Origin: Candidatus Opimibacter iunctus
GTDB lineage: Bacteria; Bacteroidota; Bacteroidia; Chitinophagales; Saprospiraceae
Direction of reading: 5' to 3'
Length of the DNA stretch: 64,000 bases
NCBI GenBank assembly: GCA_016716665.1
Contig: JADJVH010000011.1
Span: 62,001-126,000 of the forward strand
Position numbers and translations under genes: made by a program. The notes under the pieces were generated by a model. That model saw only the letters and a list, made by a program, of their open reading frames with translations. It was not told the DNA's origin and did not search any database. This document shows, one piece after another, positions 8,895 to 17,920 of this stretch; within the stretch, counting starts at the first letter, position 1; each line of letters begins with the position of its first letter.

Positions 8895-10076
8895 ATGATG
8901 ATACCCGTATCGGAGGCACGTAAATTGATTGACGAAAACTGCAGGGGCAATCGCGGGGAAGTATTGAGGCTGATTGATGCCCTTGATACTGCCTTATCTG
9001 CTGATGTGCTTTCGCCTATTGATACACCACCGTTTCATCAATCCGCAGTGGATGGATATGCTTTTGCTTATGCATCCTGGAATAAAAAGGCTGCCCTTGA
9101 AGTCATTGGTGAAGTGCAGGCTGGAAATATGTATGCTCAGGCCATCAGTGCATCGCAGGCTATCCGCATATTTACGGGTGCTCCCGTTCCACAAGGCCTG
9201 GATACTGTGGTCATGCAGGAGAAAGTGGAAGTAAAGGACAACACCATATTCATTAAGGATGAATTGCTCGTGAGCGGCGCCAATGTTCGTCGGCAAGGAT
9301 CGCAAACGAAAACTGGTGATGCGGTCTTGAAGAAAGGGCATCGGATGACACCGGCTTCCATTTCTTTCCTTGCGAGCCTAGGGATTACGGAAGTGCCCGT
9401 CTTTGCACAACCGCACATTCGGATCATCGTCACCGGCAAGGAACTTGTACCACCTGGAGGAAGCATCAGTGGCGGGCAGATTTTTGAATCCAATTCCTTT
9501 GCTTTAAAGACTGCGTTGAAGGCCATGGGTATTTCGCCTGTGTCTGTTGAGGTCGTCGAAGATGATGAAGCAATGATCATGGACGCTATTACAAGGGCGC
9601 TGGACTCTGATATCGTCATTCTCACAGGCGGTGCATCTGTTGGCTTGTACGATCTTGTTCCATCGTCGCTGGCCAAGTGTGGTGTGAAGGAAATATTTCA
9701 TAAAGTAAAGCAGAAGCCAGGCAAACCTTTTTATTTCGGTACGTATGGGGATGTGTTAGTCTTTGCTTTGCCAGGTAATCCGGCTGCTGTGCTTAGTTGT
9801 TTTTATGAGTATATCACGCCGGCCATTGGAAGATTTACCGGTCGGCAATATCAGAAGCGGCTCAAGATGATCCTTGCGCATGACTTTCAGAAGAAGCCGG
9901 GGCTGACTACATTTATGAAAGGTAAGACAAAGGGAAATACTGTATTTATATTGGATCACCAGGAGAGTTATCTGATGAATTCATTTGCGCACGCCGATGC
10001 CCTTGTGGAATTAGAAGAGGAACGCGAAGTCATACAAAAAGGTGATCTGGTCAATGTGCTGATGATCCTGTTTTAA
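8895..10076 (+). CDS. moeA: Molybdopterin molybdenumtransferase MoeA
   Basis: Inserts molybdate into adenylylated molybdopterin, the last general step of cofactor synthesis. 393 aa, normal length. Recognisable family parts are PIDTPPFHQSAVDGYAF (residues ~43-59), the GAPVPQGLDTVVMQE stretch (~95-109), ILTGGASVGLYDL (~242-254, MPT-binding fold), the KQKPGKPFYFG strand (~273-283) and ALPGNPAAVLSCFYEY (~291-306). It starts 50 bases after moaA, in the same direction, and probably in the same transcript. Confidence 0.96.
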   Translation: MMIPVSEARKLIDENCRGNRGEVLRLIDALDTALSADVLSPIDTPPFHQSAVDGYAFAYASWNKKAALEVIGEVQAGNMYAQAISASQAIRIFTGAPVPQGLDTVVMQEKVEVKDNTIFIKDELLVSGANVRRQGSQTKTGDAVLKKGHRMTPASISFLASLGITEVPVFAQPHIRIIVTGKELVPPGGSISGGQIFESNSFALKTALKAMGISPVSVEVVEDDEAMIMDAITRALDSDIVILTGGASVGLYDLVPSSLAKCGVKEIFHKVKQKPGKPFYFGTYGDVLVFALPGNPAAVLSCFYEYITPAIGRFTGRQYQKRLKMILAHDFQKKPGLTTFMKGKTKGNTVFILDHQESYLMNSFAHADALVELEEEREVIQKGDLVNVLMILF

Positions 10077-10099
10077 ATCCCGGAAATATTACACACCAC

Positions 10100-10834
10100 G
10101 TGCATACAGAAGTCCTGTTCTACATCTTATTGCCAGTCGTAGCCTTCCTCTATGCAGCGGTTGGGCATGGAGGAGCGAGTGGGTATCTCGCCTTGATGGC
10201 TTTCTTTTCCTTTGCACCCGACTTTATGCGGCCGACAGCATTGCTCCTCAATGTAGCAGTATCATTGATTGCCTTCATACAATATTATCGCCAGGGATAT
10301 TTTGATTGGAAATTATTCTGGCCATTTGCAGTCGCATCTATTCCCGCTGCTTTTATTGGAGGCATGCTGGTCGTAGATGCAGGTAGCTATAAAAAAGTCC
10401 TTGCGGTCCTCCTGCTATTTTCTGTCTTCCGCCTGCTGGTAGATATCCGTATCCGTGAAGCTGGAAAAAGTGTTCACCCACACCTGATGATATCCTTGGC
10501 CATCGGCGCCGCCATTGGTTTGCTGTCAGGGATGATAGGCATCGGAGGAGGCATCATCCTGAGTCCGGTCATCTTGCTATTACATTGGGCAGACATGAAA
10601 CGCACTGCAGCCGTTTCGGCACTTTTTATTTTTGTCAATTCTATCGCCGGACTTGCAGGATTATTCACTAAAGGATTTCAATTGGAGACCCAGATGATCT
10701 GGTTATTGTTGATCGCCTTTGCTGGCGGAGCTTTAGGATCTTATTTCGGAGCCGGCCATTTTGAAAACAAGAAGTTGAAGTGGATCCTCGCGGTCGTCCT
10801 CCTCATCGCTTCGGTGAAGTTGATGACTGTGTAA
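10100..10834 (+). CDS. TauE/SafE-family membrane permease
   Basis: Eight-helix anion permease family (sulfite/sulfonate exporters), 244 aa, starting with GTG at 10100. The two half-repeats are visible: GHGGASGYLALMAF near residue 20 and GMIGIGGGIILSPVILL near residue 145, the second being the family hallmark. It starts 23 bases after moeA, inside the cofactor block, so a role in exporting or importing an oxyanion linked to this pathway is possible; substrate unknown. Its TAA stop is directly followed by repeat DNA (GTAAGACAGTGAGA units). Confidence 0.87.
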   Translation: MHTEVLFYILLPVVAFLYAAVGHGGASGYLALMAFFSFAPDFMRPTALLLNVAVSLIAFIQYYRQGYFDWKLFWPFAVASIPAAFIGGMLVVDAGSYKKVLAVLLLFSVFRLLVDIRIREAGKSVHPHLMISLAIGAAIGLLSGMIGIGGGIILSPVILLLHWADMKRTAAVSALFIFVNSIAGLAGLFTKGFQLETQMIWLLLIAFAGGALGSYFGAGHFENKKLKWILAVVLLIASVKLMTV

Positions 10835-11083
10835 GAGGGTAAGACAGTGAGACAGTGAGAGGCGAAAGAGGCGAAAGAGGCGAAAGAGGCGAAAGAGGCG
10901 AAAGAGGCGAAACAAAATAACTGACAATATAAGTTGGATGGCGCAGCCATCCAACAAGCAAAATTGTTAAGCTTAAGTTTACTTAAGCTTGAGCGTTCGC
11001 AAGTTTAAACTTGCGACCATTGTACCTGGCATTCCTGCCATTCAGCCTCTTCAGCCTCTTTAGCCCCTTTCGCCTCTTCCGCC
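10832..11083. repeat. Composite repeat/hairpin block between the TauE-like gene and moaD
   Basis: Layout: GTAAGACAGTGAGA-type module (10832-10858); six perfect GAGGCGAAA 9-mers (10859-10912); hairpin GTTGGATGGC-GCA-GCCATCCAAC (10933-10955); hairpin AAGCTTAAGT-TT-ACTTAAGCTT (10969-10990); 20-bp palindrome TCGCAAGTTTAAACTTGCGA (10997-11016); then the 9-mer family in the opposite orientation (11040-11083). The 9-mer arrays thus flank three hairpins in inverted fashion. No gene is seen here. Confidence 0.8.
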
Positions 11084-11131
11084 CAAATGGCAAGGCTGTG
11101 AAACTTTAGTACCTTCGATTATTCAAGCATC

Positions 11132-11380
11132 ATGGACACAGAAAAATCAAAAATAACCCTCCTCGCCTTCGGCCAGCTCACCGACATCACAGGCCAGAGC
11201 ACCTGGGAGATGGAGGATATCTCTGATATTGATCAACTTAAAGCTATCCTTATTGAAAAGTACCCTGCCCTGGCACAAGCAAAATACCTGGTAGCGGTCA
11301 ATATGGAAGTCATCCGAGGAAATGCAACATTGAAACCCGGTGATGCAGTTGCATTGTTGCCGCCGTTTTCGGGGGGGTGA
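11132..11380 (+). CDS. moaD: Molybdopterin synthase sulfur carrier subunit MoaD
   Basis: Ubiquitin-like sulfur carrier, 82 aa. The C-terminus LLPPFSGG carries the Gly-Gly that is adenylylated and thiocarboxylated before sulfur transfer to MoaE-bound precursor. The body shows the beta-grasp pattern with LLAFGQLTDITG near the start. A near-consensus -7 box TACCTTCG lies at 11110-11117, giving this gene its own possible promoter after the repeat block. moaE follows after three bases, so the two subunits are made together. Confidence 0.95.
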   Translation: MDTEKSKITLLAFGQLTDITGQSTWEMEDISDIDQLKAILIEKYPALAQAKYLVAVNMEVIRGNATLKPGDAVALLPPFSGG

Positions 11381-11383
11381 AAA

Positions 11384-11842
11384 ATGTCAACAATTATGTC
11401 AGAAAAGAAACCAAAGAAAGTCTTCATCGACGGTCCGATCACCCCGGAGTTCGTAGCCAAATCTATTGCATCACATAGCACCAAAAAGGATATCGGCGCC
11501 CACAGCATCTTCCTCGGCCAGGTCCGCAATGACCTGATCGGAGATAAGGCCGTCGCCGCCATCGAGTACACCGCCTATCCCGAAATGGCTGACCTAAAAT
11601 TTCACGAAATCAGGGAAGCAGCCTTTGCAGCCTACCCACTGACCTGCCTCCACATCTACCACAGCCTCGGCACCGTCCTTGCAGGAGAGATCAGCTTGTT
11701 CGTGTTCACCTCCGCCATCCACCGCGCCGAAGCCATCAAAGCCTGTGAATTCATCGTCGAGCGGATCAAGCACGAGATCCCTGTCTGGGGTAAGGAGATC
11801 CTGGAGGACGGAAGCGCTGTCTGGAAAGTAAACACTGTTTAA
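11384..11842 (+). CDS. moaE: Molybdopterin synthase catalytic subunit MoaE
   Basis: Catalytic subunit that adds two sulfurs to precursor Z to form molybdopterin. 152 aa; an ATG four codons later (11396) is an alternative start. The family motifs GAHSIFLGQVRND (residues ~37-49), AIEYTAYPEMA (~59-69) and VFTSAIHRAEAIKACEFIVERIK (~107-129; HR pair and catalytic Lys region), then PVWGKE near the C-terminus, are all present. Its TAA stop runs straight into AGACGCC repeats. Confidence 0.95.
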   Translation: MSTIMSEKKPKKVFIDGPITPEFVAKSIASHSTKKDIGAHSIFLGQVRNDLIGDKAVAAIEYTAYPEMADLKFHEIREAAFAAYPLTCLHIYHSLGTVLAGEISLFVFTSAIHRAEAIKACEFIVERIKHEIPVWGKEILEDGSAVWKVNTV

Positions 11843-12457
11843 GACGCCAGACGCCAGACTCGCAGACGCCAGACTCATGATACGAGCCCTGTTTTTTATC
11901 ACATTTGTTTAAAAAACAAATGTTGTCCGTAGCCTCCCTCGGGTGTTATAGCTTTTCGATAGTAGATTTTTAAAAATTGCAGGAGCCCGCAAAAAAGGCA
12001 ATGACAACTGGCTGCGGACTGCAGGAGCATTTTAGACCTGATCGAGGTACAAGTCAAATGAAAGCAGCCTCCTGGCTGCAGGCGAAGATTCCCGATAGGA
12101 TTGTCAATGGAATTCACTTGGGTATTCCTGTGGTGGCAGGAGCAAACTCCTGCCACGGCCAATGCTCTGGCGAGCTGGACAAAATTTCCTTCCCCTTCAA
12201 CACTTCCTAAGCCCCTCAAGCCCTGAAAGGGCGCTCTTGTAGAAAGGGGGTTCAGCCCCTTCATGATTCATAAGCCTATAAGCGACTAACCTCTAACCTC
12301 CTCACCTTCTAATCTCCTAAACCCCCTTCCCCGCGCATTTTCAATGCCGGCCAGGAAGAAAACACGGCCCAATTCTTGAAGCATAGCGAGGGTTTGAGTA
12401 TATTTGATAACGGGAAATCCCCGTTATCCGGACACCATATTTCCCTGAGCATCAGGC
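11843..12457. repeat. Gene-free region between moaE and fdhD with hairpins
   Basis: 615 bases without a convincing gene. It contains tandem CGCCAGACTCG-like units (11843-11876), a hairpin ACATTTGTTT-AAA-AAACAAATGT (11901-11923), a hairpin GTGGCAGGAG-CAAA-CTCCTGCCAC (12133-12156), a CCCTGAAAGGGCG dyad (about 12219-12231) and low-complexity CTAACCTC runs (12285-12330). The hairpins may terminate moaE; no T-run follows the first. Confidence 0.6.
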
Positions 12458-13291
12458 ATGAATGTAAAAAAGTACAACGGGCTGTTTTATAAGGACGGGA
12501 AGTTTTCCCCGGTCCGCGATATTCTCTCAGTCGAGATCGGCCTGAGTATCTCAGTCAATGGCACCCCTTTTACTGTCACCATGCAGACCCCCGGACAGGA
12601 AAAAGACCTGGTCAGAGGCCTCCTTTTCTCTGAAAGCATCTATCGGGAGCTCAATGCACACCCCAAACTGGAGGCCACAGGTATCAATGAAGACGGCTAT
12701 ATCACCGCCATCAACTTGGTGGTCCCTGATCACCTCGTCCTCAAGGACTTCGCCGGCACACGCAATGTGATGTCAGCGTCCTCCTGCGGTCTCTGCGGCA
12801 AGACCTCCTTTGACGACGACTCTCAAGTCAAAATCATCAATACCGGGACCCTTGACCCCGCCCTGGTCGGCCAGATGTTTGACCAGGTCAGTGAACAACA
12901 AAGCTCTTTCCAGCAATCCGGAGGGACACATGCCGCCGGAGCATTCACCATGGATGGCACCATGCTCAGTATCCGCGAGGATATCGGCAGGCATAATGCA
13001 GTCGACAAGGTCATCGGCGACCTCATCTACAGCAATCTCCTCCACGAAGCCAAATGCCTCACCGTCAGCGGCCGCATTTCGTTCGAAATCGTAAGTAAGG
13101 CAATATCAGCAGGCATACCTTATCTTGCCTCTGTCTCTGCACCCTCCTCCCTTGCGGTGGATGTGGCCGAAGAGGCAGGCCTCACACTGATGGCCTTTTG
13201 CAGAAATCATAAATTAACAGTCTATTCAAACACCGGGCGCGTGCGGACAACAGATATTGCGGAAGCAATGGCGCCGGTAAACAGGAAATAG
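12458..13291 (+). CDS. fdhD: Formate dehydrogenase accessory sulfurtransferase FdhD
   Basis: Transfers sulfur to the bis-MGD cofactor of formate dehydrogenase, needed for activity. 277 aa. The loop motif SSCGLCGK (residues ~108-115) supplies the CxxC cysteines; GGTHAAGAFTMDG (~155-167) and EDIGRHNAVDKVIG (~174-187) are family signatures; SGRISFEIVSKAISAGIPYL closes the cofactor-binding face. It is followed after one base by the beta subunit, tying it to this enzyme. Confidence 0.96.
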   Translation: MNVKKYNGLFYKDGKFSPVRDILSVEIGLSISVNGTPFTVTMQTPGQEKDLVRGLLFSESIYRELNAHPKLEATGINEDGYITAINLVVPDHLVLKDFAGTRNVMSASSCGLCGKTSFDDDSQVKIINTGTLDPALVGQMFDQVSEQQSSFQQSGGTHAAGAFTMDGTMLSIREDIGRHNAVDKVIGDLIYSNLLHEAKCLTVSGRISFEIVSKAISAGIPYLASVSAPSSLAVDVAEEAGLTLMAFCRNHKLTVYSNTGRVRTTDIAEAMAPVNRK

Positions 13292-13292
13292 T

Positions 13293-14945
13293 ATGTCTAA
13301 GAATCTAAGTGAACTCTCAGGCCGCAAAGGCCTTGATAAAAATCTGTTTGAAGAACTTGGCATCGCCGCACAGGCTCAAGGCACACCCGATCTCGATACA
13401 CTCGAAAAGCTCAGTGCATCCTTTCTGGTCGGCAAATCCAATGTATATGGCTCTGTCTCCTTCTACGATTTCCTGCGTCCGGAAAACAAAGGCAAGAAAG
13501 TATATGTCTGCAATGGCAGCTCATGCATGACCGCCGGCACACAAGATGCCCTTCGTGAAAAACTTGGCCACCATTTCAAAGCAGAAGAAATCGGCGAGAT
13601 GTGCTGCCTCGGCAGATGCCACGAAAACAACTCGTTTCACATCGACAATAAAAACTACAGCGGTCACGATATCGATCAGATACAATCCATCAAGTCGAAT
13701 CATATCACCACTGCAGAAAAATATAATGTAGGCCACATCGGCACACCTATTCTCACCAGCCCTTATGGTCCGGTCAGTGAGTACTATCAGATTTTCAAAG
13801 AGTGTATTCAGAAGCCCGCTTCACAACTGCTCGCCGAACTTAAAGATTCCGGATTGCGGGGACGCGGAGGTGCTGGTTTCTCAATGGCCTTCAAGCTGGA
13901 GAGTTGCCGCAATCAAACGGACGAGACCAAGTTTATCGTCTGCAATGCTGACGAAGGCGACCCTGGCGCATATTCTGATCGCTATATCATGGAGCAACGC
14001 CCTCATGCCCTGCTGATGGGGATGATGATCGCAGGATATATATCCGGAGCGAAGTATGACGTCGTCTACATCCGCGGTGAATATCCCGAACCCGTAGATA
14101 TCATCAACGAAGCTATTGCAGATCTCGAAAATCATCACTTGCTTGGCGATAATATCGATGGGTCAGGTTTTGATTTTCGCTTTAAAGTCATCAAGGCACA
14201 AGGCGCTTATATCTGTGGCGAAGAAACCGCTTTGCTCTCTTCTATAGAAGGCCAGCGCCCTGAAGTTCGTGTAAGACCTCCTTATCCGACCCAACAAGGT
14301 TTGTTTAACAAGCCAACGGTGGTCAATAATGTAGAGACGCTTGCCAATCTTCCCTTTATCATGAAGAATGGCGGCAAAGCATTTGCATCTATCGGCACAC
14401 AAAAATCCACCGGAACGAAATTGATTTCGCTCGATGGATTTTTCAATACACCAGGGATTTATGAAGTTGACATGGGCACTCCGCTAAAGGATGTTCTCTA
14501 TGGCCTTGGCGGTGGATTCCGCAAGCCTGTGAAGGCAATGCACATTGGCGGACCACTCGGAGGACTGGTGCCGGTGACTGAGGTTGACAAATTGACAGTT
14601 GATTTTGATTCATTTGCACGTGAAGGTTTCCTGCTGGGACATGCATCCGTAGTATGCCTGCCTGAAGATTACCCGATCATTCAATATATAGAACATCTCT
14701 TTAAGTTTACCGCCCACGAGAGTTGTGGTAAATGTTTCCCTTGCAGGCTTGGCTCCACACGTGGATACGAGATGGTTGCCAAAGCACAGCAAGGCGATTA
14801 CAAAATGGACATGACCTTGATGAAGGATCTTCTCGAGACATTGGAGACCGGCTCACTATGCGCATTGGGCGGAGGACTTCCACTGCCGATCAAGAATGCC
14901 ATGAACTATTTTCAATCTGAACTCGCACCCTACTTTAAAGCATAA
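13293..14945 (+). CDS. NAD-dependent formate dehydrogenase beta subunit (NuoE-NuoF-type fusion)
   Basis: Passes electrons from the alpha subunit to NAD. 550 aa made of a NuoE-like thioredoxin-fold [2Fe-2S] domain (CNGSSC near residue 71, CLGRC near 106) fused to a NuoF-like FMN/NADH domain. In the latter, GLRGRGGAGF (~188-197) and GAYICGEETALL (~304-315) bind FMN and NADH, and SCGKCFPCRLG (~476-486) plus Cys in GSLCALGGG (~527) bind [4Fe-4S]. It starts one base after fdhD and ends six before the alpha subunit. Homologous to HymB/FdsB-type subunits; could serve another NAD-linked hydrogenase-like enzyme, but the neighbours argue for formate. Confidence 0.93.
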   Translation: MSKNLSELSGRKGLDKNLFEELGIAAQAQGTPDLDTLEKLSASFLVGKSNVYGSVSFYDFLRPENKGKKVYVCNGSSCMTAGTQDALREKLGHHFKAEEIGEMCCLGRCHENNSFHIDNKNYSGHDIDQIQSIKSNHITTAEKYNVGHIGTPILTSPYGPVSEYYQIFKECIQKPASQLLAELKDSGLRGRGGAGFSMAFKLESCRNQTDETKFIVCNADEGDPGAYSDRYIMEQRPHALLMGMMIAGYISGAKYDVVYIRGEYPEPVDIINEAIADLENHHLLGDNIDGSGFDFRFKVIKAQGAYICGEETALLSSIEGQRPEVRVRPPYPTQQGLFNKPTVVNNVETLANLPFIMKNGGKAFASIGTQKSTGTKLISLDGFFNTPGIYEVDMGTPLKDVLYGLGGGFRKPVKAMHIGGPLGGLVPVTEVDKLTVDFDSFAREGFLLGHASVVCLPEDYPIIQYIEHLFKFTAHESCGKCFPCRLGSTRGYEMVAKAQQGDYKMDMTLMKDLLETLETGSLCALGGGLPLPIKNAMNYFQSELAPYFKA

Positions 14946-14951
14946 GACATC

Positions 14952-17690
14952 ATGTCACTCACAGCATATATCAACGACCGGGAATACGCTATCCAAGAAG
15001 GGGATACGATTCTCAAGTTTGTACGCAGGCATCTCGGACAGGACCATGTCCCCACTTTATGCGATGCGCCCAATCTCGATCCATTCGGTTCTTGCCGGGT
15101 CTGCAGCGTGGATGTAGCCCTTGTCAAAAACGGACCAGCCAAAGTGCAGGCCTCATGCCATACACCTGTCATGGCCAATTCCTATATCTACACCGATAGC
15201 GACCGGATCACCAGGCTGCGTAAGAATATCATCGAGCTGGTCCTCACCGATCATCCACTCGATTGCCTCACTTGCGAAGTCAACAACAACTGCGAACTCC
15301 AAACCGTAGCCGCAAGGGTAGGGATCAGGGACGTAAGGTATCCTGAAGGAAAGAATCACCTCGACCGCAAGAAGGATCTCAGTCATCCGTACATGACCTC
15401 TGATTTTTCAAAATGTATCAATTGCTTCAGGTGCGTCAGGGCTTGTGACGAAGTGCAGGGTGAATTTGTACTCAGCATGGCCGGTAGAGGATTTGATAGT
15501 CATATCATCAAGGGATTCGAACAGTCCTTCTTTGAATCCGACTGCGTGAGTTGCGGAGCATGCGCACAGGCCTGCCCAACATCAGCGATCTCAGATGTAT
15601 TCGAATCCAAGTCTGTCGCGGCCGATGAAAAGATACGCACCGTATGCACCTATTGCGGTGTAGGCTGCAACCTCGAAGTAGCAGTAGTCAATAATAAAGT
15701 AAAATCTATCCAGGCACCTTATGATGCAGAGGTCAATCAAGGCCATACTTGCCTGAAAGGACGCTTTGCATTCTCGTTCTACAACCACCCCGACCGTCTT
15801 CGCACGCCGTTGATCAGGAAGGATGGTGAGCTAGTACCAGCCACATGGGATGAAGCATATGACTACATCGCCTCAAAGCTGACGTCTATCAAGGATGATT
15901 TTGGGCCTGATTACATCGCCGGTATTTCTTCAGCGCGTTGCACCAATGAAGAAAACTACCTGATGCAGAAATTTATCCGTGCGGTGATCGGGACTAACAA
16001 TATCGACTCCTGTGCGCGTGTATGCCACTCTCCAACGGCACTTGGAATGCAACGTACGTTTGGTACGGGCGCGGCGACCAATTCAGTTGAAGATATCAAG
16101 TACACCGATCTCATCATGGTCATCGGTGCCAATCCAACTGATGCACATCCGGTCACGGGTGCCAAGCTCAAGCAGTTTGCCATGAAAGGCAAATCCATCG
16201 TGATCGATCCAAGGCGCACTGAGCTGGCGCGGTATGCAACCTATCATCTGCAGTTGCGCCCGGGCACCAATGTAGCAATGCTCAATATGCTGCTCTACTA
16301 CATCATCAAGGAAGGGCTCGATGACAAGGCATTTATCGAAAACCGTACGGAAGGCTATGAAGATTTCAAGAATCATATCCAAAGCTTCGATGTCAATGAG
16401 CTGGAGAAAATAACAGGAGTCAATAAGGAGCTTGCACGCAAAGCTGCCATCGCGTATGCTACTGCCCCTAATGCAATGTCCTTCCATGGACTTGGCGTGA
16501 CCGAACATTCGCAAGGCACATATACTGTGATGCTCATCGCAGACCTTGCCATGATCACCGGCAATATCGGTAGGCGCGGAGTAGGCGTAAATCCACTGCG
16601 CGGTCAGAACAATGTGCAGGGCGCAGCTGATATGGGTTGCCAGCCGCATCAGGGCGCAGGATATCTCGATGTCACCATCCCGGAGAATCACAGCTTGTAT
16701 GAAGATTTTTACCATGCCAAGCTTCCATTACATGTGGGCTATAAGATCCCTCAGATGTATGATGCAGCGCTCAACGGAAAACTAAAAGCATTGTGGCTCA
16801 TGGGAGAGGACAATGTACAGACGGATCCTAACACACAACATGTAGTCAGTGCATTGAGCAAACTGGATCTCCTGGTCGTACAGGAAATCTTCATGACCGA
16901 GACTGCAAAACTCGCTCATGTCGTATTGCCTGCTTCATCATTCCTTGAGAAGAGCGGCACCTTCACCAATGGAGAGCGCCGGATACAACGGGTGCAAGCT
17001 GTAGTGCCTCCGATAGCAGGCACCAAACCTGATGGTCAGATCATCAGTGAGATCATGAACAGAATGGGATATCCTGAGCCAGATTATGATCCGGCTCATC
17101 TGCTCGAAGAGATTTCCAAGATAGTACCATTCTTTGCAGGCGTAGTGTGGGATGAGTTGGGCGAAAATGGCAAGCAGTGGCCTGTCAAGCCAGACGGTAC
17201 AGATACTGAAATACTTCACATTGATTCTTTCAAGAGAGGCAAAGGGAAATTCCAGGTTGCCACCTGGAAAGAATCCGAAGAGATCGTCAATCACGGAGCA
17301 GAGTTCCCATACATCCTCACTACCAATCGTGAGCTTGAGCATTACAACTGCGGCACCATGACACGCCGCACCGGCAATGTGGAGATTCTCACAGATGATG
17401 TCCTGTTGATCCATCCGGATGATGCAGCTAAACATCTCATCCATGAAGGTGACTATGTCTGTATCATCAGTGCACGTGGCAAGATCGATGTCATGGCCCA
17501 TCTCACCGATGAAGTCAGGCCGGGAATACTCTCTTCTACGTTTCACTTCCCCGAAGTCAAGATGAATGACCTTACTTCAAGCGTAAGTGATAGTGAAGCG
17601 ATGTGCCCTGAATACAAAGTAGTGGCTGTCAACATACGCAAGAGTAAGGGACAGTACAAGGTGAAGGCACAAAATGGAGTGAGTGTTTAA
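14952..17690 (+). CDS. Formate dehydrogenase alpha subunit (Mo/W-bis-MGD, NuoG-like N-terminus)
   Basis: Oxidises formate to CO2 at a Mo/W-bis-MGD centre. 912 aa. In order: [2Fe-2S] domain with CDAPNLDPFGSCRVC (~37-51); His-ligated cluster HPLDCLTCEVNNNC (~102-115); two ferredoxin clusters CINCFRCVRAC (~155-165) and CVSCGACAQACP (~198-209); the catalytic [4Fe-4S] motif CTYCGVGC (~233-240); then the molybdopterin oxidoreductase domain. The metal ligand lies in SCARVCHSP: Cys at about residue 358 (TGC codon), not selenocysteine, with the adjacent His. The C-terminal dinucleotide-binding domain is complete. A soluble two-subunit, NAD-linked enzyme with the preceding gene. Confidence 0.95.
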   Translation: MSLTAYINDREYAIQEGDTILKFVRRHLGQDHVPTLCDAPNLDPFGSCRVCSVDVALVKNGPAKVQASCHTPVMANSYIYTDSDRITRLRKNIIELVLTDHPLDCLTCEVNNNCELQTVAARVGIRDVRYPEGKNHLDRKKDLSHPYMTSDFSKCINCFRCVRACDEVQGEFVLSMAGRGFDSHIIKGFEQSFFESDCVSCGACAQACPTSAISDVFESKSVAADEKIRTVCTYCGVGCNLEVAVVNNKVKSIQAPYDAEVNQGHTCLKGRFAFSFYNHPDRLRTPLIRKDGELVPATWDEAYDYIASKLTSIKDDFGPDYIAGISSARCTNEENYLMQKFIRAVIGTNNIDSCARVCHSPTALGMQRTFGTGAATNSVEDIKYTDLIMVIGANPTDAHPVTGAKLKQFAMKGKSIVIDPRRTELARYATYHLQLRPGTNVAMLNMLLYYIIKEGLDDKAFIENRTEGYEDFKNHIQSFDVNELEKITGVNKELARKAAIAYATAPNAMSFHGLGVTEHSQGTYTVMLIADLAMITGNIGRRGVGVNPLRGQNNVQGAADMGCQPHQGAGYLDVTIPENHSLYEDFYHAKLPLHVGYKIPQMYDAALNGKLKALWLMGEDNVQTDPNTQHVVSALSKLDLLVVQEIFMTETAKLAHVVLPASSFLEKSGTFTNGERRIQRVQAVVPPIAGTKPDGQIISEIMNRMGYPEPDYDPAHLLEEISKIVPFFAGVVWDELGENGKQWPVKPDGTDTEILHIDSFKRGKGKFQVATWKESEEIVNHGAEFPYILTTNRELEHYNCGTMTRRTGNVEILTDDVLLIHPDDAAKHLIHEGDYVCIISARGKIDVMAHLTDEVRPGILSSTFHFPEVKMNDLTSSVSDSEAMCPEYKVVAVNIRKSKGQYKVKAQNGVSV

Positions 17691-17716
17691 GTGTCGCTTT
17701 GAAAGAACATTTTGCT

Positions 17717-17911
17717 GAAGAGGCGAAAGAGGTCGAAGTGGCTTAAGAGGCTGAAAGGTGGGTTTGAAATCTGTTCAAAATCATCTCCGTGTACTCCGTG
17801 ATACCTCCTTTTACTCCGTGCGAAAACAATACAGACTCAAGTGGCTAAAGGAAATTAAATCAATACTAACGAAGCTAAATTTTTACCCCCTTCAGGGGGC
17901 CAGGGGGCAGA
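17717..17911. repeat. Repeat modules between fdh alpha and moaC-mogA
   Basis: Degenerate GAGGCxxAA 9-mers at 17717-17758, then a CTCCGTG-containing tract, then CCCCCTTCAGGGGG followed by CCAGGGGGC (17884-17911), a near copy of 4395-4417. It ends about ten bases before the moaC-mogA start. Confidence 0.6.
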
Positions 17912-17920
17912 CAGATTTCT

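Noticed and set aside
11977..12210. 77-codon open frame between moaE and fdhD
   Set aside because: It runs through a GGCAGGAG hairpin and low-complexity DNA; no protein-like pattern.
16003..16050. Selenocysteine at the formate dehydrogenase active site
   Set aside because: The metal-ligand codon is TGC (Cys) and the frame has no internal TGA.
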